In this document: positions 36,595-44,924 of the stretch, piece after piece | How positions within the stretch are numbered: position 1 is the stretch's first letter | Layout of the letters: each line of letters opens with the position of its first letter | Assembly (NCBI GenBank): GCA_903893785.1 | Contig: CAITNQ010000117.1 | Coordinates: 1 to 52,442, forward strand | Source of the DNA: an uncultured Gemmatimonadota bacterium | GTDB lineage: Bacteria; Latescibacterota; UBA2968; UBA8231 | Length of the DNA stretch: 52,442 nt | Direction of reading: 5' to 3' | Translations under genes and position numbers: made by a program | The notes under the pieces: generated by a model | Database searches by the model: none | What the model was told of the DNA's origin: nothing | What the model saw: only the letters and a program-made list of their open reading frames with translations

Positions 36595-37191
36595 ATGAAA
36601 CCGTTCATGCTGTCCTGCCTCGGCCTCACCCTGGCCTTTGCGGGGTGCGCCGGACCGCAAGCGTTCACGCGTGGTCAGTACGGGGATCCACAGGAGATCT
36701 CCATGCTGGACGACAAGTGGAACCAGAACGACATGCAGTTGGTCGCCGAGACCATGATCGGCTCGATGGAGGCGTGGGCCCGCGGCCAGGGGCAGACCGG
36801 AAAACCGGTCGTCATCCTGGAGATGCCCAAGAACCGCACCAGCGAGCACATTGACATGCAGGCCCTGTACGACCACGTCAAGACCGCCCTGGTACAGAGC
36901 GGCATGTTCACTTTTCTGGACAAGGCTGCCCGCGAGGAGATCGCCCAGGAATACGAGTACCAGGGATCAGGTTATGTGCGCCCCGACGAGGCCAAGGGCC
37001 CCGGGCAGCAGCGCGCGGCCGCCTTCCTGCTGGGCGCGGTGGTGACGTCCACGGTGCAGGAAGTGGGGAAGGAGAAGGTCGTCTACTACAAAGCCACCTT
37101 CGAGCTGACCGACGTCGCCACAACGGAGATCGTCTGGACGGATCAGAAGGAACTGACCAAACACTTCCGCAAGCGGAGCATCGGCTTCTGA
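36595..37191 (+). CDS. LpoB-like lipoprotein
   Basis: 198 aa. Lipobox AFAGC gives Cys18. The mature part resembles LpoB/COG3417: VAETMIGSMEAW, KPVVILEMPKNRTSEHID, LYDHVKTALVQSGMFTFLDKAAREEIAQEYEYQGSGYV, and LLGAVVTSTVQEVGKEKVVYYKATFELTDVATTEIVW. In enterobacteria LpoB activates PBP1B from the outer membrane; no bifunctional PBP gene lies in the window, so that role is only inferred. ATG at 36595 follows AAAGGAG at 9 nt; earlier in-frame GTG codons are poorer. Confidence 0.8.
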   Translation: MKPFMLSCLGLTLAFAGCAGPQAFTRGQYGDPQEISMLDDKWNQNDMQLVAETMIGSMEAWARGQGQTGKPVVILEMPKNRTSEHIDMQALYDHVKTALVQSGMFTFLDKAAREEIAQEYEYQGSGYVRPDEAKGPGQQRAAAFLLGAVVTSTVQEVGKEKVVYYKATFELTDVATTEIVWTDQKELTKHFRKRSIGF

Positions 37192-37262
37192 ACCCCGGGT
37201 CCCTGGCGGCAGGCGGATCCCGCCGGCAGCCGCTGACCCTATCGACGCAGAAAGGGAACGCC

Positions 37263-37820
37263 ATGTGGCGGTGGACGTGGGTGGTGCTGGCTTTGGCCCT
37301 GGCGGCCAGCGCTGGAGCCAAGGAACCCGAACCCGGACGCACTGATGGCCCCGAGGGTTCGGAGTATGGCAAGGGCGGTTATGTGCGCCGTAACAGCAGC
37401 GTGAGCGGTGGAGGTTATTACGCCGAGGGGTACTTGGGCTCGGCTTCGGTGAACCCCGAAGGGCAGCCGACGCGCTCGAATCTGATCGCCGGGGTGAACG
37501 CCGGGTACATGGTCGAGGACTGGTTGTCTTTCCAGGCCGGCTTCGGCCATATCGATGAGCAGGAGACCAACTTGTATTCCATCGGCATGCGCTCGATGTA
37601 CAACGCCGAGCCGTTCAACTACTACTTCGGCCTGGGGGCCGAGATCTTCGATCCGGCGGGCCAGGTCGACAACCAGTTCGGCCTGGTGCCCGGGGTGGGC
37701 GCGGAGATGATCCTCAACGAGCGAGTGCGCGTGGGCATCGACTACCAGCACGACGTGGTCATGGGCGACCACACCACGAACATCGACCGCGTGGGCGTGC
37801 ACGTGCGGATCGGCTTCTGA
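37263..37820 (+). CDS. Small outer membrane beta-barrel protein
   Basis: 185 aa with signal peptide (WVVLALALAASAGA-KEP). Alternating hydrophobic strands with Tyr/Phe at ends follow (YYAEGYLGSASV, LIAGVNAGYMVEDWLSFQAGFGHI, FNYYFGLGAEIF, VRVGIDYQHDVVMG), and the chain ends in GVHVRIGF with a terminal Phe, the usual BAM signal. About eight strands fit the length. Ligand or partner unknown. It is the last gene of the envelope cassette and is followed by a strong terminator. Confidence 0.8.
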   Translation: MWRWTWVVLALALAASAGAKEPEPGRTDGPEGSEYGKGGYVRRNSSVSGGGYYAEGYLGSASVNPEGQPTRSNLIAGVNAGYMVEDWLSFQAGFGHIDEQETNLYSIGMRSMYNAEPFNYYFGLGAEIFDPAGQVDNQFGLVPGVGAEMILNERVRVGIDYQHDVVMGDHTTNIDRVGVHVRIGF

Positions 37821-37842
37821 TTCCGCCCACAGGTCGGTCACG

Positions 37843-37879
37843 CAGAAGGGCCGCGGGATTCCCCGCGGCCCTTCTGTTT
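37843..37879. terminator. Bidirectional terminator between the beta-barrel gene and pdxT
   Basis: CAGAAGGGCCGCGGG, loop ATTC, and its exact reverse complement, then TTT. It lies 22 nt past the beta-barrel stop and 45 nt past the pdxT stop on the other strand, so it may serve both convergent operons. Confidence 0.8.
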
Positions 37880-37923
37880 GCCGGTGCATCTGGCCAGCCG
37901 CCGATAGTGACCTCAGCCAGGGG

Positions 37924-38511
37924 TCAGCGGCTGGCGAGCTCGACGAAGTAACGGTGGACTGAGGTGTCGGCCGTCAGTTCGGGGTGGAACGAAGCCACCA
38001 GGACCCGGCCCTGCTGCGCCATGACGCAGTCGCCGCGGCAGAACGCCAGAGCCTCCACCGCCGGGCCCTGCGCCAGCAGGCGCGGGGCCCGGATGAAGAT
38101 CATTTCCAGCGGCCGCTCGGTGCCGCCCACACGGAGCGTGCCAGTGCCCTCGAAGCTGTCGATCTGCCGGCCGTAGCTGTTGCGCTCGACCTGGATATCG
38201 ATCAACCCCAGCGACCGCTGCTCCGGGTTGCGCACCTGGGCGGCCAGCAGGATCATGCCGGCGCATGTACCGAACAGCGCCCCGCCGTCGCGGGCATAGT
38301 CCAGCAGCGGTTGCCAGAACCCCCAGAAATCCATCAGGCGGATGAGCGTGGTGCTCTCGCCACCCGGGATGATCAGGCCCGCCAGGCCGGCCAGCTGGGT
38401 TGGTTTCTTGACGATTCGCCAGGGCACACCCACGCCGTCCAAAGCGCTACCATGGGCGTGGAAATCGCCCTGCAGACCGAGAACGCCGATCTGGGCCAAC
38501 TCACCAACCAC
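37924..38511 (-). CDS. pdxT: Pyridoxal 5'-phosphate synthase glutaminase subunit PdxT
   Basis: 195 aa glutamine amidotransferase that supplies ammonia to PdxS. It starts with [13 protein letters not shown], then [11 protein letters not shown], the nucleophile in [13 protein letters not shown], and the His-Glu pair in SFHPEL. The reading start is uncertain: GTG 38511 overlaps the pdxS stop by 11 nt, while TTG 38499 starts just after it and gives a more usual N-terminus. The pairing with pdxS confirms the deoxyxylulose-independent route to vitamin B6. Confidence 0.93.
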   Translation of the reverse strand: MVGELAQIGVLGLQGDFHAHGSALDGVGVPWRIVKKPTQLAGLAGLIIPGGESTTLIRLMDFWGFWQPLLDYARDGGALFGTCAGMILLAAQVRNPEQRSLGLIDIQVERNSYGRQIDSFEGTGTLRVGGTERPLEMIFIRAPRLLAQGPAVEALAFCRGDCVMAQQGRVLVASFHPELTADTSVHRYFVELASR

Positions 38512-39412
38512 GCGTCTGCAGCAGGTCCTTCTCGTCGATGGTACTGATGTTGATGCCGACCATGGCCTCACCCAGGTTCTCGGACACCCGGATCAACACC
38601 TCGGGGTCGTCGTAGTGAGTCGTGGCTTCGACGATGGCCTTGGCTCGACGCGCCGGGTCACCGGATTTGAAGATTCCCGAACCGACGAACACAGCTTCGG
38701 CGCCCAACTGCATCATCAGCGACGCGTCGGCTGGCGTGGCGACGCCCCCGGCGGCGAAATTGGGCACCGGCAGCTTGCCGGTCTGGGCCACCAGCTGCAC
38801 CAGTTCGTATGGCGCGCCCAGGTCCTTGGCCGCCGACATCAACTGCTCCGGACGGAGGGTGGTCAGACGCCGCAGTTCGTCGGTGACCATGCGCATGTGC
38901 CGCACGGCCTCCACGATGTTGCCTGAGCCCGCTTCGCCCTTGGTGCGGATCATGGCCGCGCCTTCGCCAATGCGGCGCAGGGCCTCGCCGAGGTTGCGGC
39001 AGCCGCACACGAAAGGCACCTCGAAGGCGAACTTGTCAACGTGGAAGGCCTCGTCAGCAGGCGTGAGCACTTCGCTCTCATCGATGTAGTCAATGCCCAG
39101 GGCCTGCAGTATCTGGGCTTCGGCGAAATGCCCAATGCGACACTTGGCCATCACCGGGATGGACACCGACTGCATGATCTCGCGAACCTTCTCGATGCTG
39201 GCCATCCGGGCCACGCCGCCCTGGGCGCGGATGTCGGCCGGAACGCGTTCCAGGGCCATCACGGCCACGGCGCCGGCTTCCTCGGCAATCTTGGCCTGGT
39301 CGGCGTTGGTCACATCCATGATGACTCCGCCCTTGAGCATTTCGGCCAGGCCGGTCTTGAGCCTGATAGTCGCGGTCTGGCCCGCGTTCTGGCCGTTGCT
39401 CGCCTCGCTCAT
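38501..39412 (-). CDS. pdxS: Pyridoxal 5'-phosphate synthase subunit PdxS
   Basis: 303 aa TIM barrel that condenses ribose 5-phosphate, glyceraldehyde 3-phosphate and ammonia to PLP. Motifs: [82 protein letters not shown] and [19 protein letters not shown]. The canonical GEAGTG is GEAGSG. ATG at 39412 follows GAAGGAG. First gene of pdxS-pdxT. Confidence 0.97.
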   Translation of the reverse strand: MSEASNGQNAGQTATIRLKTGLAEMLKGGVIMDVTNADQAKIAEEAGAVAVMALERVPADIRAQGGVARMASIEKVREIMQSVSIPVMAKCRIGHFAEAQILQALGIDYIDESEVLTPADEAFHVDKFAFEVPFVCGCRNLGEALRRIGEGAAMIRTKGEAGSGNIVEAVRHMRMVTDELRRLTTLRPEQLMSAAKDLGAPYELVQLVAQTGKLPVPNFAAGGVATPADASLMMQLGAEAVFVGSGIFKSGDPARRAKAIVEATTHYDDPEVLIRVSENLGEAMVGINISTIDEKDLLQTRGW

Positions 39413-39470
39413 GGTCGTACTCCTTCAAGCGGAAAACGATGAATTGCACCAAGTTGCATCAGTTGGATAG

Positions 39471-39499
39471 AACATAGTTGCCGTGCGTGAACGGCGCAA
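39471..39499 (-). promoter_or_regulatory. Promoter candidate for pdxS-pdxT
   Basis: On the minus strand TTGCGC (39499-39494), 17 nt, then TATGTT (39476-39471), about 60 nt before the ATG. Direct repeats TGCAAcTT and TGCAAtTT lie downstream of the -10 box (39441-39458) and could be a regulator site. Confidence 0.4.
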
Positions 39500-39607
39500 A
39501 GCCGGCGCGTCGGCGCCCCTCCCCGGGCCCCCTGCCAGCGGCCATTGCCGCCGCCTGGGCGCCCGGCACCAGAGGACCGGTAGCAGCGGCACGCGATGCC
39601 GCCGCGA

Positions 39608-41110
39608 TCACCGGGGGCACCCCGCCTTTCGGCCGCGGACGCTGTGCCACGCCGCGTGGCACACCTCCCTGGCAAATAGGCGCAGACCGAGGAGAGCCCC
39701 AAGGGCAGCGGTCAAGCCGCCCAGGACCAGCGCGGGGACCGGGGCCGACGGCAGGACCGGGTGGATCAATGCCAGGAGCACCGCGACGGTAAAGACCGCC
39801 AGGGCAGGCCGCGTCAGTGCCGCCACGTACATCCGGGCCGGAAGCCCGATGAGGCGGTTGGCCAGGTGCTGCGAGATGACGAGGAAGAGCAGCGAGGTAA
39901 GGGCCACCGCCGCCGCCATTCCCTCCACGCCGTGGGGGACGGCCACGTACATGGCCGGGGCCAGCACGGCCAGGCTGAAGAGCGACCAATTCAGCTGCCA
40001 GCTGGCCTTACCCTTGGCCATGAACATGGAACCCACCATGGTGCCGACCACCTTGAGCAGGGTAGCAGCAGCCAGCCAACGCAGCACGGCCAGGGCGGGC
40101 AGGTTACCGATCACGGTGAGCAGTTCGGGCGCCAATACCGATAGGGCGACCAGCGGCGGGCCGAGAGCCAGCAGCAGCGTCTGGACCGAAGCCAGATACC
40201 CTTGCTGCAGTTGCCGGTCGTCGTCTTGGATCACCGCGAAGGTGGGCAGCGAAACCCGGAAAATCGTCGTTGCCAGGCGCGTCAGCGGCTGCACCGTAAG
40301 GCGCTCCGCGAGCTTGTAGTACCCCAGGGACTGGCTGCCCAGCAGCGGGTAGATGACGAAGGCGGCCACGTAGGTATTCACATAGCCGACCAGGCGCGAG
40401 CCGGTCAGGTGGAGGCCGAAGGTGAGGCACGGGCGGAGGGCAGACCAGCAGAAGAGAAGCCTGGGACACCACCGGGCGGAGCGCGCGAGGCTGGCGAGCA
40501 GAGCGATCTCGCGGAGTACCGAGGCCGCCGCCACCGCCCGCACCCCCAGGCAGGTCAGCAAGGCCAGGGTGCCGGCGGCGAACACCACCACCGACAGCAC
40601 CTCGGAGAGCGCCACGGCGGCGAAGTCCAAACGGCGCTGCAGGCGGGCCCGGAACACTCCGGAGATGGCCGCACAGGGCAGCATGAGGGCCAGAATCTGC
40701 GCCAACCCGGCGAACTGGCGCGGTTGGTCCCCCCCCAGGTATGGAGCCAGCCACGGCGCGCCCAGGCCAACCAGGGCGGCCAGACCTAGCCCGAGGCCGA
40801 GACTGAGCCAGAACGCGGTGTCAAAGGCGGCATCGCCGGCATCACGTGCCTGGACCAGCGCCTCGCTGAGGCCCAACTCGGCCAGCAGTGACAGCAGGAC
40901 GACGAGCAGCAGCGCCCACTCGAAAGTCCCCATGCTGGCCGCCGGCAGGTAGCGGTAGGTGGCCAGCACCACCCCCACCTGCAGCACCGAAGCACTGATC
41001 GACCACAGGAACCCTCGGGCAGCCCGCGTCGCCAAGGACGGTCCGGCCGCCGCAGCTTCGGCAGCCGACTCGCCCCCCGCGGCCGGGGCATGCCCCGGTG
41101 GATGACTCAA
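39608..41110 (-). CDS. Wzx-type oligosaccharide flippase
   Basis: 500 aa multi-pass membrane protein of the MOP/polysaccharide transporter superfamily, which flips lipid-linked glycans across the inner membrane. About 14 hydrophobic segments; conserved early region RAARGFLWSISASVLQVGVVLATYRYL and the WALLLVVLLSLLAELGLSEALVQARD helix pair are typical of the WzxC-like branch. The start is TTG at 41110, overlapping the stop of the transglutaminase-like gene (TTGA); a 5' extension to 41302 would lie inside that gene. The pairing suggests coupled expression. Confidence 0.85.
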   Translation of the reverse strand: MSHPPGHAPAAGGESAAEAAAAGPSLATRAARGFLWSISASVLQVGVVLATYRYLPAASMGTFEWALLLVVLLSLLAELGLSEALVQARDAGDAAFDTAFWLSLGLGLGLAALVGLGAPWLAPYLGGDQPRQFAGLAQILALMLPCAAISGVFRARLQRRLDFAAVALSEVLSVVVFAAGTLALLTCLGVRAVAAASVLREIALLASLARSARWCPRLLFCWSALRPCLTFGLHLTGSRLVGYVNTYVAAFVIYPLLGSQSLGYYKLAERLTVQPLTRLATTIFRVSLPTFAVIQDDDRQLQQGYLASVQTLLLALGPPLVALSVLAPELLTVIGNLPALAVLRWLAAATLLKVVGTMVGSMFMAKGKASWQLNWSLFSLAVLAPAMYVAVPHGVEGMAAAVALTSLLFLVISQHLANRLIGLPARMYVAALTRPALAVFTVAVLLALIHPVLPSAPVPALVLGGLTAALGALLGLRLFAREVCHAAWHSVRGRKAGCPR

Positions 41111-42990
41111 CCGACGACCACGGCGACCGACGAGATGCGACCCACCCGGCCGAAGCGGTTCACGGTGCGCACGGCCAGGGCGTTCTCGCCCGGATGCAGC
41201 GACCAGGCGAAACCAGGACCCACCTGCTCGCACCAATCGCCACCGTCCTGCTGGACCAGGAAACCCTGGAGCTGCGGCGCGGTATGGGCCAGATCGACCC
41301 ACAGCACCTGCGGGTCGTCAGTGGCGGACAGGAACAGGCGCGTCTGGTTCACTGACCAGTAGAAGTCGGCCTCGCGCGTGCTCTGCAGGCTGTACTCCGG
41401 GTAACGGGGGTTGATATCGTCTGACCACCACAGGTAGCCGTCCCAGTGGTACTGGCCATTGCCGTGGCGCAGTTCGGCCGGTTCGGCTGCGGTCAGGTGC
41501 GTGTTGCGCAGCGGGATGCCGAAGCGGACGAAACTGGGCACATAGGCCACCATGGGCTCGATCACCCGCTGGGGCAGCTTGTTGGCCATGATGGTGCCCT
41601 GCTGGCCCGCGGCCACCAGACGATGCAGCTCCAGCGCGTTCAGCGGCACGCCATCGACTTCGTAGGTCGCGTCGAATTCGCGCGCCGGGCCGGCGTCCTC
41701 CAGGATCCACTTCTGTAGCTCGTCGGACCAGATCTCGGCCAGGCAATGGTGGTCGATGACCACGACGCGGCTGACGAAACCCAAGGCCGCGGCACATCCG
41801 GCCATGGTCGCGCCGTAGTGGGTGCACATACCGAAACCCCAGTTGCCCTTGGTGACCTCAAGGATTTCCAGCGGGTCCCACGGCGGGCAGTAAGGGTATT
41901 TGTCGGCCTGCCAACCCAGCCACTGGCTGTGGACCCAATCACGCAGCAGCGCCAGCTGCTCCAGCTCCGTCCGGCCGCCGGCAACCACATCGTCCAGGCG
42001 CCATTGGCGCCGGAGGCGCTCCTGGCGCGGCCCGGGCGCCAGGTACTCGAACCGGTATGACCCTGCCGCCAGCTGGGGTTGGTCCGCGCGGCGCAGGGCC
42101 ACGCTCGCTGCCGCGGCGATCAGCGTCTCCACGTCGGCGTCGATCACCAGCGACGTCAGCACCGGGCTGGCGTCCATTGCCTCGGTGGTCAGGCAGGCCT
42201 GCCACTGCACGAAGCGTTGCCCGGCGGCCAGCTCGTCGCCGGGCGACCAGACGCTCCAGGTACGCGGGTCGACATCCGGCGTGGAGCCGCTGCGCAGGGC
42301 GAACGCCACCCCAGTACCAGCGGGAGCACGCAGCTTGGCAACCAGACGGACGGCGCCCACCCGCAGGCGTCCCACGATGGCGCCGGTCGCCGCCGGGTCG
42401 CCCAGGTCGATGACCGGCGACGTCACGCGCCCCGTGGGAGGATGGCCGTGCACGCGCAGGCGCACCAGGTATTCACCGGCCTGATCTCGATCTGGCCCAT
42501 GGGCCGCCTGATGCCATGTCCGGCCGGCGTCGAAGGACCGCCAACTGCAGCTGGCCCTCGTCTCGGCGCCGCCGCCCGGAAACGGGTCCACGTGCAGCAG
42601 GCCGTGGTCGGCAAACACCACCTGGTTGGCGCCCGGCCGCAGATAACGCCCCGGAATGCGACAGCGATCCCAGCCACCGGTGAGCATGCGCTCGCGGTCC
42701 TGGCGGTGCCAAATGCGATGGCCATTGACCAGCAGCCGCAGCGGTTGTTCGGCGGTACGGGTATCGGTGTTGACGTAGAAAAGCAACTCGGCACCGGCTG
42801 GCTTGCCCGCAGGCAAGGTGAAGTCGACCCGTCCCCACTGGTTGCCGGTGATCGCCTCGGCCAGGTCTCCCTCGACGCCCTGCTCGTGGGTTAGCAAGAA
42901 GGTGGGCGCGAGGCGAACGCCACGGCCACTGTCAACGCCGATGAATCGATCGCGGCAGAAGGGGCGGAAATCGTGGATGACGTGGCGCAT
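41107..42990 (-). CDS. Transglutaminase-like domain protein
   Basis: 627 aa. N-terminal 250 residues are beta-rich with a LAEAITGNQWGRVDFTLPAG glycan-binding-like segment. The transglutaminase/protease core lies around 345-435: Cys389 in GFGMCTHYGATMAGCAAALG, His414/415 in VIDHHCLAEIW and an Asp in WILEDAGPA. A beta-sandwich tail ends the protein. No signal peptide is evident. It could act on a surface glycan or peptide as a hydrolase or amidase; this is inferred from its coupling with the flippase. ATG at 42990 follows GAGGAG. Confidence 0.75.
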   Translation of the reverse strand: MRHVIHDFRPFCRDRFIGVDSGRGVRLAPTFLLTHEQGVEGDLAEAITGNQWGRVDFTLPAGKPAGAELLFYVNTDTRTAEQPLRLLVNGHRIWHRQDRERMLTGGWDRCRIPGRYLRPGANQVVFADHGLLHVDPFPGGGAETRASCSWRSFDAGRTWHQAAHGPDRDQAGEYLVRLRVHGHPPTGRVTSPVIDLGDPAATGAIVGRLRVGAVRLVAKLRAPAGTGVAFALRSGSTPDVDPRTWSVWSPGDELAAGQRFVQWQACLTTEAMDASPVLTSLVIDADVETLIAAAASVALRRADQPQLAAGSYRFEYLAPGPRQERLRRQWRLDDVVAGGRTELEQLALLRDWVHSQWLGWQADKYPYCPPWDPLEILEVTKGNWGFGMCTHYGATMAGCAAALGFVSRVVVIDHHCLAEIWSDELQKWILEDAGPAREFDATYEVDGVPLNALELHRLVAAGQQGTIMANKLPQRVIEPMVAYVPSFVRFGIPLRNTHLTAAEPAELRHGNGQYHWDGYLWWSDDINPRYPEYSLQSTREADFYWSVNQTRLFLSATDDPQVLWVDLAHTAPQLQGFLVQQDGGDWCEQVGPGFAWSLHPGENALAVRTVNRFGRVGRISSVAVVVG

Positions 42991-43048
42991 GGCCGGGCTC
43001 CTCGTGGATCGCTGCGGGTGGCCGTGGTGAACGGGCGAAAGTAACGGT

Positions 43049-43077
43049 TTGACAGCAACCCGGGCAACGGCTACTCT
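43049..43077 (+). promoter_or_regulatory. Promoter candidate for the amidohydrolase gene
   Basis: Perfect TTGACA (43049-43054), 17 nt, TACTCT (43072-43077), about 60 nt before the ATG. It lies in the 155-nt divergent gap with the transglutaminase-like gene. Confidence 0.55.
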
Positions 43078-43145
43078 GCCGGCGCACGACCCGCCGCAGG
43101 GCGGCCCGACGGTGGCACCGGAAGCGAACTGCCCAGGGGGATCCG

Positions 43146-44771
43146 ATGAGCCGCGACCTGATTCTGCACCACGGCACCGTGCTGACCCACGACCCCGTTC
43201 AACCGGTCGTCGACGCCCTGGCCATACGGGGCGCGCGTGTATGGGCCATCGGCACCCGGGCGCAGGTGCGGGCCGCCGCCGCCAGCGACGCCCTGGAGGT
43301 GGACCTGGGGGGACGCGGCGTGGTTCCCGGCCTCATCGACGCCCACCTTCACTTTGAGTTGACGGCCTTTGCCTGGCAGCAGGTGGATGCCGAGGCGCCG
43401 ACGCTGGCCGCGCTGCAGGCCCGGGTGGCGGCCCGCGCCGCGGCAACGCCTCCGGAGCAGTGGATTCTGGGCTGGGGCTGGGACCACAACCGATGGGGCG
43501 GTGTCCTGCCCGACCACCGGGCGCTGGACGCCGCTGCTCCTCATCATCCGGTCTACCTGTCAGCGAAGAGCGGGCACGCGGGTTGGGCGAACTCGGCAGC
43601 CATGGCCGCCGCGGGTCTGCAGCGGGCACCGGCCGCCGTGGCCGGGGGTGAGGTCTGCTGTCAGCCCGATGGCCGGCCCACCGGCGTTCTGCTGGAGGCT
43701 GCCATGGACCTGGTGACCCGAGTGATTCCCCAACCCTCGTTGGACGACTCCGTGCAGGCCATGGACGCCGCCCAGGACCGAGCCCTGGCGGCCGGCTTGA
43801 CGGGGGTCCACGACCTGGACGGGACCAGGGCCCTGGCCGCCTGGCAGGTCCTGCGCCGCCAGGGTCGGCAGCGTCTGCGGGTGTGCAAGAGCATACCCTC
43901 GCACCGGTTGGACGAGGCCCTGGCACTGGGTCTGCGGACGGGCCTGGGCGACGAGTGGATCCGGATCGGCGGGGTCAAGTTCTTTGCCGACGGGGCCCTT
44001 GGTCCCCGCACCGCGTGGCTGCTGAATCCCTACGAGGGCGAAAGCACGTACCACGGCATGCCCCTGTGGGAACCGCGCGAACTGGCCGCAGCAGTGGCCC
44101 GCGCCGATCAAGGGGGGTTGGCGGTGTGGGTGCACGCCATCGGCGACCGGGCCGGGCGCGAGACCCTCGACGCGCTGGCGGCGACCCGTGGCGCCGGCGT
44201 TGGCGGCAGTTGTCGCCGTCTGCGGCACCGTCTGGAACACGCTCAGCTGCTGCATCCGGACGACCAGGCACGCCTGGCCCCGTTGGGCGTGGTGGCCTCC
44301 GTGCAACCCATCCATGCCACCAGCGACATGCACATCGCGGATCAGCACTGGGGGCAGCGGGCCGCCGATGCCTATGCCTTCGCCGCACTGCTGGCCCGGG
44401 GGGCGGTGCTGGCCTTCGGCTCGGACTCGCCCGTGGAGACCCTGTCGCCATTGGCGGGCCTGCACGCCGCGGTGACCCGCCGCCGCGCCGATGGCAGCCC
44501 CGGGCCGGACGGGTGGTACCCGGCACAGCGGCTGTCGATCGACGCTGCCCTGCGCGCCTATACCATCGGTCCGGCTTATGCCGCCGAGGAGGAGCAAGAC
44601 AAGGGTACGCTGGCGCCCGGGTACCTGGCCGACTTGGTGGTTCTAGACCGACCGCTGGCGGCCGTCCAGGCCATGGAGCTGGCTGACCTGCAGGTCCTGG
44701 GCACCATGGTCGGCGGTGCCTGGCGCTGGCGCAGCCATGACTTCCAGGTCGGCGACGGCCATGCCTGTTGA
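43146..44771 (+). CDS. Amidohydrolase family protein (YtcJ-like)
   Basis: 541 aa metal-dependent hydrolase. Metal ligands: His67 and His69 in PGLIDAHLHFEL, the GGVKFFADGALG strand, a His in VWVHAIGDRA, HRLEHAQLL, and the catalytic Asp in FGSDSPVETL. The insert after HLH with a Trp-rich ILGWGWDHNRWGG stretch is typical of the YtcJ/imidazolonepropionase-like subgroup, whose substrates are N-acyl or formamide compounds. No signal peptide. It stands alone with its own promoter candidate; the next gene is a binding protein on the same strand. Confidence 0.88.
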   Translation: MSRDLILHHGTVLTHDPVQPVVDALAIRGARVWAIGTRAQVRAAAASDALEVDLGGRGVVPGLIDAHLHFELTAFAWQQVDAEAPTLAALQARVAARAAATPPEQWILGWGWDHNRWGGVLPDHRALDAAAPHHPVYLSAKSGHAGWANSAAMAAAGLQRAPAAVAGGEVCCQPDGRPTGVLLEAAMDLVTRVIPQPSLDDSVQAMDAAQDRALAAGLTGVHDLDGTRALAAWQVLRRQGRQRLRVCKSIPSHRLDEALALGLRTGLGDEWIRIGGVKFFADGALGPRTAWLLNPYEGESTYHGMPLWEPRELAAAVARADQGGLAVWVHAIGDRAGRETLDALAATRGAGVGGSCRRLRHRLEHAQLLHPDDQARLAPLGVVASVQPIHATSDMHIADQHWGQRAADAYAFAALLARGAVLAFGSDSPVETLSPLAGLHAAVTRRRADGSPGPDGWYPAQRLSIDAALRAYTIGPAYAAEEEQDKGTLAPGYLADLVVLDRPLAAVQAMELADLQVLGTMVGGAWRWRSHDFQVGDGHAC

Positions 44772-44924
44772 GCGCCGGGGTCCGGTGCCGAGGACGTCCC
44801 GGCCCGTCCAGCCGTGCGACGGCCGAGACCGTCTGACCGCCATCAGCCGCCTTGGGCGACGCCGGCGCCGCGGCCGAACCGGCGGCCCATCGCCCAGCCG
44901 CCGGCACCACGCCTTCGAGGCCTC

